The position numbers and the translations under genes were made by a program. From NCBI GenBank assembly GCA_030596405.1, contig JAUVKB010000009.1:1-23327 (forward strand): a stretch of 23,327 bases of DNA, in the 5' to 3' direction. The notes beneath the pieces were generated by a model. That model was given only the letters and a program-made list of their open reading frames with translations. It was not told the origin of the DNA and made no database searches. Source of the DNA: Deltaproteobacteria bacterium. Lineage in GTDB: Bacteria > Desulfobacterota > Desulfobacteria > Desulfobacterales > JAUVKB01. Position 1 is the stretch's first letter. The number at the start of each line of letters is the position of its first letter. Of the stretch, positions 1 through 6,594 are shown piece after piece.

Positions 1-1
1 A

Positions 2-277
2 GCTTCTTCTCCGGGTTTTGTCGGCCATTCAAAGCATAATATCACCCAGGGCAAGTTTATCCTGGGAGACGGCGGACTGCTGAGAATGGTGTGGATGCCG
101 AAGGCGCTTAAAGAAGAACTTAAAGAAAGAATCTCGAAACGCGGAGCCGATATGGGAGTTCCGGATCTGTATGACAAGATTGCAGATGAAACAGTAGGGA
201 TTACAGAAGAAGAGATTCTTCCATGGCTCGAGGAGAAGGGCCATCCTGCTATTTCAATGGATCCGATTATCGGATAA
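2..277 (+). CDS. acsB: Acetyl-CoA synthase beta subunit, C-terminal end (partial)
   Basis: This is the last 91 residues of an open frame that enters from the left edge of the window. The text around MVWMPKALKEEL, the DKIADE stretch and the ending LEEKGHPAISMDPIIG match what I know of the C-terminal end of bacterial acetyl-CoA synthase (AcsB/CdhC). AcsB joins CO, a methyl group from the corrinoid protein and CoA into acetyl-CoA at its Ni-Fe-S A-cluster. The cluster-binding cysteines lie upstream of the window, so activity cannot be judged here. acsC follows 87 bp downstream on the same strand, which supports the call. In a sulfate reducer the pathway can run in either direction. Confidence 0.85.
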   Translation, partial: ASSPGFVGHSKHNITQGKFILGDGGLLRMVWMPKALKEELKERISKRGADMGVPDLYDKIADETVGITEEEILPWLEEKGHPAISMDPIIG

Positions 278-286
278 AAAACGGAT

Positions 287-320
287 AAGGGTTACGGGTT
301 AAATAAAATCCGTAGCCCTT
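287..320 (+). other. Stem-loop between acsB and acsC
   Basis: The arms AAGGGTTACGG (287-297) and CCGTAGCCCTT (310-320) pair over 11 positions with one G-U, leaving a 12-nt loop. No T run follows, so this is not a standard intrinsic terminator. Its place between two genes of one operon suggests an RNA processing or stabilising element, or a weak attenuator. That role is inference. Confidence 0.5.
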
Positions 321-364
321 TATCGTTAAATGTGCAATATGTAATTTGGAATAAGGAGACAAAA

Positions 365-1705
365 ATGGCATTAACCGGTATTCAAATTTTTAAACTCCTG
401 CCGAAAACCAACTGCAAGGAATGTGGTGTTCCCACATGTCTTGCCTTTGCCATGAACCTTGCTTCAGGAAAGGCCGAGCTTGACAGTTGTCCTTATGTGT
501 CTGATGAAGCAAAGGAACAACTGGCAGAGGCCTCAGCGCCTCCGATCCGTCCTGTTGCTCTTGGGAAAGGGGTTCGTGCTTGTAAAACAGGTGGAGAAAC
601 CGTTCAGTACAGACATGAAAAAACATTTTTCAATCCTACCGTATTAGCTGCAACAGTTGCTTCAGATATTTCACAGTCAGATCTTGAAGCCAGGTTAAAG
701 GCATGGAATGCCCTTCAGTATGAGAGGGTTGGGTTGAATTTAAGACCCGAGCTTGCTGTTGTAAAGGATGTGGGCGGGGACAAGGATGCTTTTGCTAAAA
801 CAGCTGAAATAATTGCAAAGACATCGGAGTTCAACCTGGTATTGATGACCGATGATATCGGTGTTATGAAGGCCGGCGTTGAAGCATGCGGATTTAAAAG
901 GCCCCTTTTATATGCTGCAACTGATGCAAATGCTGATGATTTAGGAGCTATTGCAAAGGAGAACGATCTTCCTCTTGCGGTTAAGGCTGATTCTGTTGAA
1001 GGGCTTATCCCGTTAACGGAAAAACTTGCAAAAACGGGGGTAAAAAATCTTGTCCTTGATTCAGGGTCAAGAGAGATCAAACAGGCATTGGAAGATCAGG
1101 TAGTTATCCGGCGGGCGGCTTTAAAGTCCGGCAACAGGGATCTTGGTTTTCCCACAATCACATTTCCCTGCGAGATGGCATCCAACCTGGATATGGAAGC
1201 CCTTATCGCGGGAATGTTTATTGCCAAGTACGGCGGCATTGTGGTCCTTTCCGATTTTACGGGAGAAAGTGTTTTTCCGCTCCTGCTTGAGCGGCTGAAT
1301 ATATTTACCGATCCTCAAAGACCGATGACGGTAACCGAGGGTATTTACGAGATCGGAAATCCTGATGAAAACTCGCCTGTGCTTGTAACTACAAATTTTG
1401 CTCTGACCTACTTTATCGTATCCGGTGAAATCGAGGGGAGCAAGGTTCCGTCATGGCTTTTAATCAAGGATTCCGAGGGTCTTTCGGTAATGACCGCCTG
1501 GGCGGCGGGTAAATTTGCAGGCGATGACGTAGGAGTTTTTGTGAAAAAATGCGGGATAATGGACAAGGTAAAGCATACTGAACTTGTCATACCAGGTTAT
1601 GCCGCAGCTATTGCCGGAGATGTTGAAGAAGAGTTGCCTGGATGGACAATTACAGTCGGACCAAGAGAGGCCGCTCATATTCCCGGATTTCTCAAAGCAA
1701 GATAA
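365..1705 (+). CDS. acsC: Corrinoid iron-sulfur protein, large subunit
   Basis: The product is the 446-residue large subunit of the corrinoid/Fe-S protein. It carries the methyl group from AcsE to acetyl-CoA synthase in the Wood-Ljungdahl pathway. The N-terminal [4Fe-4S] motif is visible: C17, C20, C25 and C42, in the context NCKECGVPTCLAFAMNLASG, which is diagnostic for AcsC/CdhE. The middle forms the TIM-barrel part and the C-terminal part is the B12-binding region. I chose the ATG at 365 because AAGGAGA (352-358) sits at correct distance and the protein then starts MALTGIQIFKLLPK like the family; a GTG at 332 would add 11 unconserved residues. The small subunit gene acsD, which often follows acsC, is absent between acsC and acsE. 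Confidence 0.95.
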   Translation: MALTGIQIFKLLPKTNCKECGVPTCLAFAMNLASGKAELDSCPYVSDEAKEQLAEASAPPIRPVALGKGVRACKTGGETVQYRHEKTFFNPTVLAATVASDISQSDLEARLKAWNALQYERVGLNLRPELAVVKDVGGDKDAFAKTAEIIAKTSEFNLVLMTDDIGVMKAGVEACGFKRPLLYAATDANADDLGAIAKENDLPLAVKADSVEGLIPLTEKLAKTGVKNLVLDSGSREIKQALEDQVVIRRAALKSGNRDLGFPTITFPCEMASNLDMEALIAGMFIAKYGGIVVLSDFTGESVFPLLLERLNIFTDPQRPMTVTEGIYEIGNPDENSPVLVTTNFALTYFIVSGEIEGSKVPSWLLIKDSEGLSVMTAWAAGKFAGDDVGVFVKKCGIMDKVKHTELVIPGYAAAIAGDVEEELPGWTITVGPREAAHIPGFLKAR

Positions 1706-1717
1706 TATTAGTTTTAA

Positions 1718-1770
1718 GATTGAAGATTTTCGCTGTTTAACCAATATTGTTTAACCAACAATCTTCAATC
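1718..1770 (+). repeat. Nested repeat: perfect 11-bp inverted repeat enclosing two 11-bp direct repeats
   Basis: GATTGAAGATT (1718-1728) and AATCTTCAATC (1760-1770) are perfect inverted copies. Inside the loop, TGTTTAACCAA occurs twice (1734-1744 and 1748-1758). A second, degenerate copy of the right arm, GAAATCGTCAATC, follows just downstream (about 1772-1784), so two alternative hairpins are possible ahead of the acsE ribosome-binding site. No T run follows, so it is not a typical terminator. Confidence 0.6.
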
Positions 1771-1802
1771 GGAAATCGTCAATCAGAAACTATGGAGGAA
1801 CT

Positions 1803-2693
1803 ATGTTATTAATAGGCGAAAGTTTAAATGTAATATCTACAAAAATAGGCAGGGCTTTTAAAGAACGTGATCCAAAGCCTCTCCAGGAAGAGGCTCTGTT
1901 TCAAAAAGAAAAGGGAATGGATTATATTGACATCAACCTTGGCCCCGCAAAAAAAGACGGGCATGAGCTTATGCCCTGGGTTGTTGAGGTTGTTCAGGAT
2001 GTGGTTCCGGACATTCCGCTGGCGCTTGACACGTCAAATATAGGCGCAATTGAAGCTGCTTTAAAGGTTTATAAAGAAACCCCGAAGCCTGTGCTGATTA
2101 ATTCAATCATGTGCCGGCCCGAGCGTTATGAGAAGATGGTTCCTCTTGCCGCGGAATATAATACTGATTTTATAGCGCTCATGTGGGGGCCTGATGGTCT
2201 TCCTCGTGATGAGAATGAGAGAGCAGCGCTTGCTGTCGAGCTTTTATACTTTGCAAATGAAGCCGGAATCGAAAATGAAAGAATATGGGTTGATGGAATC
2301 GTAACGCCTCTCAATATCCAGCAGCCGCAGCTTATGAGTCTTATGCATTTCCAGGCAATGGTTCAGGATATAGCGCCCGGCGCAAAGAGTACATGCGGAT
2401 TGTCTAATATTTCAAACGGCCCTCCAATACATCTGCGGCCAATTCTTAATCTTACATACATGATAATGCTTGAGAGAAATGGGATGTATTCGGTTATTTC
2501 AGATCCTCTTGATGATGTCCTTACAGATACAGCCAAGGGGAAACGTCAGGATATTGTTGACGTGGTTCATGCGGCAATGGATGAAAATGCTCCACCCATG
2601 GATACTCTTTCAAAAGAGCTTCAGGATTATGTTAAAACAACAAATGTAATCCTTGGAAGAAGTCTCTATTCTGATTCGTGGCTTGAGGTCTAA
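1803..2693 (+). CDS. acsE: Methyltetrahydrofolate:corrinoid/Fe-S protein methyltransferase
   Basis: The 296-residue product is a pterin-binding TIM-barrel methyltransferase that passes the methyl group of methyl-tetrahydrofolate to the cobalt of the corrinoid protein (AcsC with AcsD). The family signature is clear: the start LLIGESLNVIS, the segment YIDINLGPAKKDG, the LALDTSN strand, and CGLSNISNG around the substrate-binding asparagine. Length matches a free-standing AcsE (about 260-300 residues). A strong GGAGG (1794-1798) precedes the ATG. It lies 97 bp after acsC in the same direction, with a repeat-rich spacer, and is followed by a strong terminator, so it probably ends the core acs transcript. 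Confidence 0.95.
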   Translation: MLLIGESLNVISTKIGRAFKERDPKPLQEEALFQKEKGMDYIDINLGPAKKDGHELMPWVVEVVQDVVPDIPLALDTSNIGAIEAALKVYKETPKPVLINSIMCRPERYEKMVPLAAEYNTDFIALMWGPDGLPRDENERAALAVELLYFANEAGIENERIWVDGIVTPLNIQQPQLMSLMHFQAMVQDIAPGAKSTCGLSNISNGPPIHLRPILNLTYMIMLERNGMYSVISDPLDDVLTDTAKGKRQDIVDVVHAAMDENAPPMDTLSKELQDYVKTTNVILGRSLYSDSWLEV

Positions 2694-2713
2694 TATTTCA
2701 ATCGGCGTTTTCC

Positions 2714-2752
2714 AAAAAAGCCTCCCCTCTTTTTTGAGGCGGGGCTTTTTTT
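2714..2752 (+). terminator. Rho-independent terminator after acsE
   Basis: A stem of about 16 pairs is formed by 2714-2729 (AAAAAAGCCTCCCCTC) and 2735-2750 (starting GAGGCGGGGC), with one C-C mismatch and one G-U pair, a short T loop and a closing T run to 2752. This is a textbook intrinsic terminator. Only about 20 nt separate it from the next start codon at 2773, so the downstream genes depend on read-through or on a promoter upstream of or inside the hairpin. Confidence 0.85.
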
Positions 2753-2772
2753 GTTTATGGAGCATAAAAGAT

Positions 2773-3390
2773 ATGGCGCGTATAGACGATTATATTAATG
2801 CAAAAAAGATTGCCGTTAAAAAACTGGCAGTTGCAGACTTTGACGATATTGCAAAGCAGTCGGGATTTAAAACAATAGACAAGTCCTCATTTGAAATACC
2901 CTTTCTTGACAGGGTTTACCTGACCGGTTTCCCTGATTTTGAATTTGAGGACGCGTCAGACAAAGAAAAAGATGTTCCAATCCAGGAGCAGGTCCTGATT
3001 CTTCATTATTTGACGGCTGAAAACAATTCAAAAGCTACAGGGAGATGGGTTGCCTACAGGGAGATACCCGGAGCATCTTTCTATTTTTCTGCGTTTGTCA
3101 AAAGAGCAATCGATCCTGCAAAAAAAGTGTTCGGCAATAATGTTTCAGGTCTTTTGAAAGCCGCAAAAAAACTTAACGGAGCCGCAATAGAGGCAGGGGA
3201 TACAGGCCTTGAGTTTCAACTGTTTCCCAGGGTGCCGCTGCAATTGATATTGTGGCAAGGCGATGATGAATTCCCGGCTGAGGCAAATATGCTTTTTGAT
3301 GAAATAATTGAAAAGATACTGTCGCCTGAAGATATAGCCTGGCTGGCCGGCATGCTGATATACCGGCTTATAGCGCTTTCATATCAATAA
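2773..3390 (+). CDS. DUF3786-family protein
   Basis: A 205-residue soluble protein with no signal peptide or membrane segment. It resembles DUF3786 proteins: a mid-protein segment ending in ATGRWVAYREIPGASFYFSAF, a later LEFQLFPRVPLQLILWQGDDEFPAEANMLFD, and a closing leucine-rich helix. This family tends to occur in anaerobes with corrinoid or C1 metabolism, and its function is unknown to me. The start is taken at ATG 2773, with GGAG about 10 nt upstream. The frame stays open further upstream to 2653, but that would overlap the end of acsE and run through the terminator hairpin, so it is rejected. Placement directly after acsE suggests a role tied to the Wood-Ljungdahl enzymes; that is inference. 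Confidence 0.75.
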   Translation: MARIDDYINAKKIAVKKLAVADFDDIAKQSGFKTIDKSSFEIPFLDRVYLTGFPDFEFEDASDKEKDVPIQEQVLILHYLTAENNSKATGRWVAYREIPGASFYFSAFVKRAIDPAKKVFGNNVSGLLKAAKKLNGAAIEAGDTGLEFQLFPRVPLQLILWQGDDEFPAEANMLFDEIIEKILSPEDIAWLAGMLIYRLIALSYQ

Positions 3391-3411
3391 ATAACAAGGA
3401 GTCTTATAGCC

Positions 3412-3912
3412 ATGTCAAATCTTCTCTATTATTCAAGGAACAGGTGCACCAGTGTTGAACAGATATCAGATACGACCTTAAAATCTTCCTGTCGTCTTCA
3501 GGATACTTTAACCGAAGCATTTGTTGAGATAACCGTCAGACTTCCCGATCTTGAGATAACAGACATCAAAAGCGAACTGACGCGTTCTTTGCATAAAAAG
3601 GGCATGGACACAGACAAACACCTTCAAAAAGTTATAGGGGTAAGGGTAGGTCCGGGCATGCTGAAAATTATTAAGGGTCTGATCGGTGAAGATATGGATT
3701 GCAGGGAGCTTACCTTCATGGTGGAGGAATGCTGTCACGGAGTTATTCTGGCATTTACAAAGGACACCTTAATTGATGTGCCCAAAGATAAGGGGCAGAT
3801 CGAAGAATTTTACAAAAACATGGTCAGGAAAAATATCAGAATGTACAATCGCTGTGCTGCGTTTGCACCGGGAAGTCCCCTTGTGGAAGGTTTTGAGCCT
3901 CTCCTTAAATAG
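3412..3912 (+). CDS. DUF2889-like protein, stand-alone
   Basis: A 166-residue protein starting at ATG 3412 behind AAGGAG. Its middle (VEITVRLPDLEITDIKSEL, then IGVRVGPGMLKIIKGLIG and CRELTFMVEECC) lines up by eye with the N-terminal half of the next gene product (LEINVSIRISDRRILSIDG, FCIEEGIVPEIHKIIGRKGC, HFANLLIECC). Both look like members of the DUF2889 family, so this is a tandem paralogue. No catalytic motif is recognisable. The paired cysteines in EECC are shared with the neighbour (IECC). It sits 21 bp after the DUF3786 gene and 33 bp before the fusion gene, so co-transcription is likely. Confidence 0.65.
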   Translation: MSNLLYYSRNRCTSVEQISDTTLKSSCRLQDTLTEAFVEITVRLPDLEITDIKSELTRSLHKKGMDTDKHLQKVIGVRVGPGMLKIIKGLIGEDMDCRELTFMVEECCHGVILAFTKDTLIDVPKDKGQIEEFYKNMVRKNIRMYNRCAAFAPGSPLVEGFEPLLK

Positions 3913-3945
3913 AAAAGGTTAAATTGAAAAGGAGATTATTCAACC

Positions 3946-5121
3946 ATGTTGAAATTCTCGCGAAACAAACTGGTCAGTATTGTAAAAGAAGACGGCGACA
4001 CACTTATAGTTCACGGTGTTCTCGACGATTATATCTACAGCCTGGAAATAAATGTCTCAATAAGGATTTCAGATCGCAGGATATTATCGATTGATGGAAA
4101 GTGGAACCGGTGGACAACTCCCGAATGCCCAAGGGCTATCCCGGTTCTTAAGGAAGCTGTGGGATTTTGCATTGAGGAGGGAATAGTCCCTGAGATACAC
4201 AAAATTATCGGCCGAAAGGGATGCCGCCATTTTGCAAACCTTCTTATTGAGTGTTGCGATACGGCCAGAGAAGCGGCTATGCTTTCAAGATGGGAGGATG
4301 CAAAAAAGGAAAATAAAGAGTTGTCCTTTGAAGAGTTTGTCGAAACAGGCACACAGAAGTTACCTGTTTTGCAAGAAACCGTCAAACATGCCGATGTTGA
4401 AAAAAAAGTTAAAGAAAAACCAGCGCAAATAAAAGTTTCTGATAAAAAAGACCGGACTGAAAATAAATCTGCTTTTGACGGAACATCAAAAGGGTTTGTC
4501 ATCGATCTTCACATGCATACCAGTCCTGCATCGCCATGCAGCACTGCTCCTGTAGACCGGCTTATTGAAGAAGCAAAAATTATCGGTCTGGACGGAATAT
4601 GCCTGACCGACCACAATTACGTCTGGGATGAACGGGCTGTGGAAGATTTAAGACAAAAGCACGGTTTTCTGGTTTTAAGGGGAAATGAAATTACAACCGG
4701 CCAGGGGGATATGCTTGTATTTGGGATGTATAATGATATCAAGGGGATTGTTAAATTAGAAGACCTCAGGCAGGAGGTTGTTCAAGCAAAAGGCTTTATT
4801 ATTGTAGCTCATCCGTTCAGGGGTTTTCTGGTTTTTGGTGTGGGACGTCTCGGTTTGACTCCGGAAAAAGCTATGGAAAGGCCTTTGTTTAAATTCGTCG
4901 ACGCAGTTGAAGTCTTAAACGGAAAGGTTACGGAAAAAGAGAATGATTTTGCTTTAACTGTCGCAAATGGTCTCGGCCTTTTTACTACGGGCGGGAGCGA
5001 CGCCCACGAAGTGTCTGAAGTCGGTCGATATGCAACACGGTTTTCCGATAAGATAAAGGACGAAAAAGACCTTGTGAATGCCTTGAAAAGCGGAAATTAT
5101 ACGCCTGTATCATTCCGGTAA
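3946..5121 (+). CDS. DUF2889-PHP phosphoesterase fusion protein
   Basis: A 391-residue two-domain protein. Residues 1 to about 150 are DUF2889-like, with the family's R-x-TTPECPRAIP-like segment. A charged, lysine-rich linker covers about 130-180. Residues 185-391 are a PHP metallo-phosphoesterase domain with its metal ligands in order: DLHMHT (H189, H191), LTDHN (D222, H223), GNE (E248), AHP (H289) and GGSDAHE (D352, H354). PHP domains bind three divalent metals and hydrolyse phosphoester or nucleotide substrates. All expected ligands are present, so the domain should be active; the substrate is unknown. GGAG precedes the ATG. The fusion to DUF2889 and its place in an acs cluster are unusual. 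Confidence 0.8.
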   Translation: MLKFSRNKLVSIVKEDGDTLIVHGVLDDYIYSLEINVSIRISDRRILSIDGKWNRWTTPECPRAIPVLKEAVGFCIEEGIVPEIHKIIGRKGCRHFANLLIECCDTAREAAMLSRWEDAKKENKELSFEEFVETGTQKLPVLQETVKHADVEKKVKEKPAQIKVSDKKDRTENKSAFDGTSKGFVIDLHMHTSPASPCSTAPVDRLIEEAKIIGLDGICLTDHNYVWDERAVEDLRQKHGFLVLRGNEITTGQGDMLVFGMYNDIKGIVKLEDLRQEVVQAKGFIIVAHPFRGFLVFGVGRLGLTPEKAMERPLFKFVDAVEVLNGKVTEKENDFALTVANGLGLFTTGGSDAHEVSEVGRYATRFSDKIKDEKDLVNALKSGNYTPVSFR

Positions 5122-5154
5122 AGCGGATACGTTATATTTGGAAAGGAGTAAAAA

Positions 5155-6540
5155 ATGGAAAATACCCTTGACTGGGAAAAACTGATAAGAAGAATGGAAC
5201 TCTTGATGAGGCTCAAATCTTTTCCTGTCGCCTTTAAGATGCTGGAAAAAAAGGAGGAGCTTGACAAGATCCCTTTTATGCGAAGGGTGGAAAAGAAAAC
5301 AACTCTTTGTCAATTGATAACCCTTGTCAGAAATTTTGACTGGACCGTCGGCGCTGTTCCTGAGGACTTTATTTCGCCTATGTGCCCTTCTATCATAGGT
5401 CTTACAGACACTCCCGAAATGTATAAAGACGGCACTTTTCGCAGTATAGTCTGGGTTAAAACCAGAAAAGACGGGAAAAAATACGAAGAATCGATCCAAA
5501 GGCTCCCTTTGGGAAAACACGAAGCTGTTGTCATGGCTCCTCTTGTATACAAGCCGTTTGAGCCGGACATTGTTCTGATATATGCCAACCCCGCCCAGAT
5601 GATGCTTTTGATCAATTCATTGCAGTTTGAAAACTATGAGGTAATGGAGTTTTTTTGCGTGGGGGAATCTTCCTGTTCGGATGCAATTTCAAGATGCTAT
5701 TTGACCGGAAAACCTTCGCTTACCATCCCGTGCTATGGAGAACGGCGTTACGGCCACGCCCAGGATGAAGACATGGTTATGGCCATTCCCGCAGCCATGA
5801 TGGAAAAAGCCCTTTCCGGCATGGAAACTCTGTATAGAAGGGGTGTCCGTTATCCGATCAGTTTTGCGGGAGCGGAACAGGATCTTACATCGGCCTTTCC
5901 TCTGTCGTACGGGGGCATAGGCGAGCTTGAAACCATCAGGGGAAAAGACGATCGTTTGCTTCTTGGGGTAACAGGCGGGATTGCCAGTGGAAAATCTACT
6001 GCATCCGAAATGTTAAAAGAGCTAGGCGCGCATGTTATAGATTTTGATGTTATTGCAAGACAGGTGGTGGAACCGGGCAAACCCGCATGGCAGGGTGTTG
6101 TCGACTATTTTGGGGAACAGGTTCTTGAAGAAGACAAAAACCTTGACAGAAAAAAACTTTCAAAAATTGTCTTCAGCGATTTTGAAAAAAGGAAAAAACT
6201 GGAAGGTTTTATTCACCCGCGGATCCACGAAGAATTTGTCAAACAGGTAAACGCCATAGCCCAAAAAGAGCCTTGCGCGATCATCCAGGTCGTCGTCCCT
6301 CTTTTGATCGAGCTTAACCTGCAATACATGTTTCACAAACTCATGCTGGTCTATATCCCTGAGGAAAGGCAGATAGAACGCCTGGCCGCACGGGACAAGA
6401 TCAGCATTGAAGAAGCCGCCAACATTCTCAAAGCCCAACTTCCTATAGATGAAAAAAAAGGTTATGCCGATTATGTCGTCAATAATGAACAGAGTGTTAA
6501 AGAGACTGAAAAGCAGGTCAAAAAATATGGGAGTCTTTAA
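5155..6540 (+). CDS. DUF169 domain fused to dephospho-CoA kinase (CoaE)
   Basis: A 461-residue fusion. Residues 1 to about 255 are a DUF169-type domain (FPVAFKMLEKKEEL near the start, CVGESSCSDAI and IPCYGERRYGHAQDEDMVMA in the middle). Residues 268-461 form a full-length dephospho-CoA kinase: P-loop GGIASGKS at 274-281, IDFDVIARQVVEPG, a FIHPRIHEEF segment, PLLIEL, then RLAARDKISIEEA and ADYVVNN. CoaE phosphorylates the ribose 3'-hydroxyl of dephospho-CoA, the last step of CoA synthesis. Every CoaE hallmark is present, so it should be catalytic. AAGGAG (5143-5148) sets the ATG at 5155. CoA is consumed or released by acetyl-CoA synthase, so the position in this cluster is meaningful. DUF169 has no established activity that I know of. 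Confidence 0.85.
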   Translation: MENTLDWEKLIRRMELLMRLKSFPVAFKMLEKKEELDKIPFMRRVEKKTTLCQLITLVRNFDWTVGAVPEDFISPMCPSIIGLTDTPEMYKDGTFRSIVWVKTRKDGKKYEESIQRLPLGKHEAVVMAPLVYKPFEPDIVLIYANPAQMMLLINSLQFENYEVMEFFCVGESSCSDAISRCYLTGKPSLTIPCYGERRYGHAQDEDMVMAIPAAMMEKALSGMETLYRRGVRYPISFAGAEQDLTSAFPLSYGGIGELETIRGKDDRLLLGVTGGIASGKSTASEMLKELGAHVIDFDVIARQVVEPGKPAWQGVVDYFGEQVLEEDKNLDRKKLSKIVFSDFEKRKKLEGFIHPRIHEEFVKQVNAIAQKEPCAIIQVVVPLLIELNLQYMFHKLMLVYIPEERQIERLAARDKISIEEAANILKAQLPIDEKKGYADYVVNNEQSVKETEKQVKKYGSL

Positions 6541-6594
6541 AAAACATTCAAAAAGAGCGTGTCCGTTAATGGATGCAGCAAGAGATTAAATTAT

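Noticed and set aside
1718..1770. acsC-acsE inverted repeat as an intrinsic terminator
   Set aside because: No T run follows the stem and acsE continues the pathway directly downstream.
2653..2772. Longer N-terminus for the DUF3786 protein
   Set aside because: It would overlap acsE and translate the terminator hairpin; the ATG at 2773 has a usable ribosome-binding site.
4035..4502. A 155-codon open frame antisense to the DUF2889-PHP gene
   Set aside because: Serine/phenylalanine-rich composition typical of an antisense shadow; the sense frame has clear domains.
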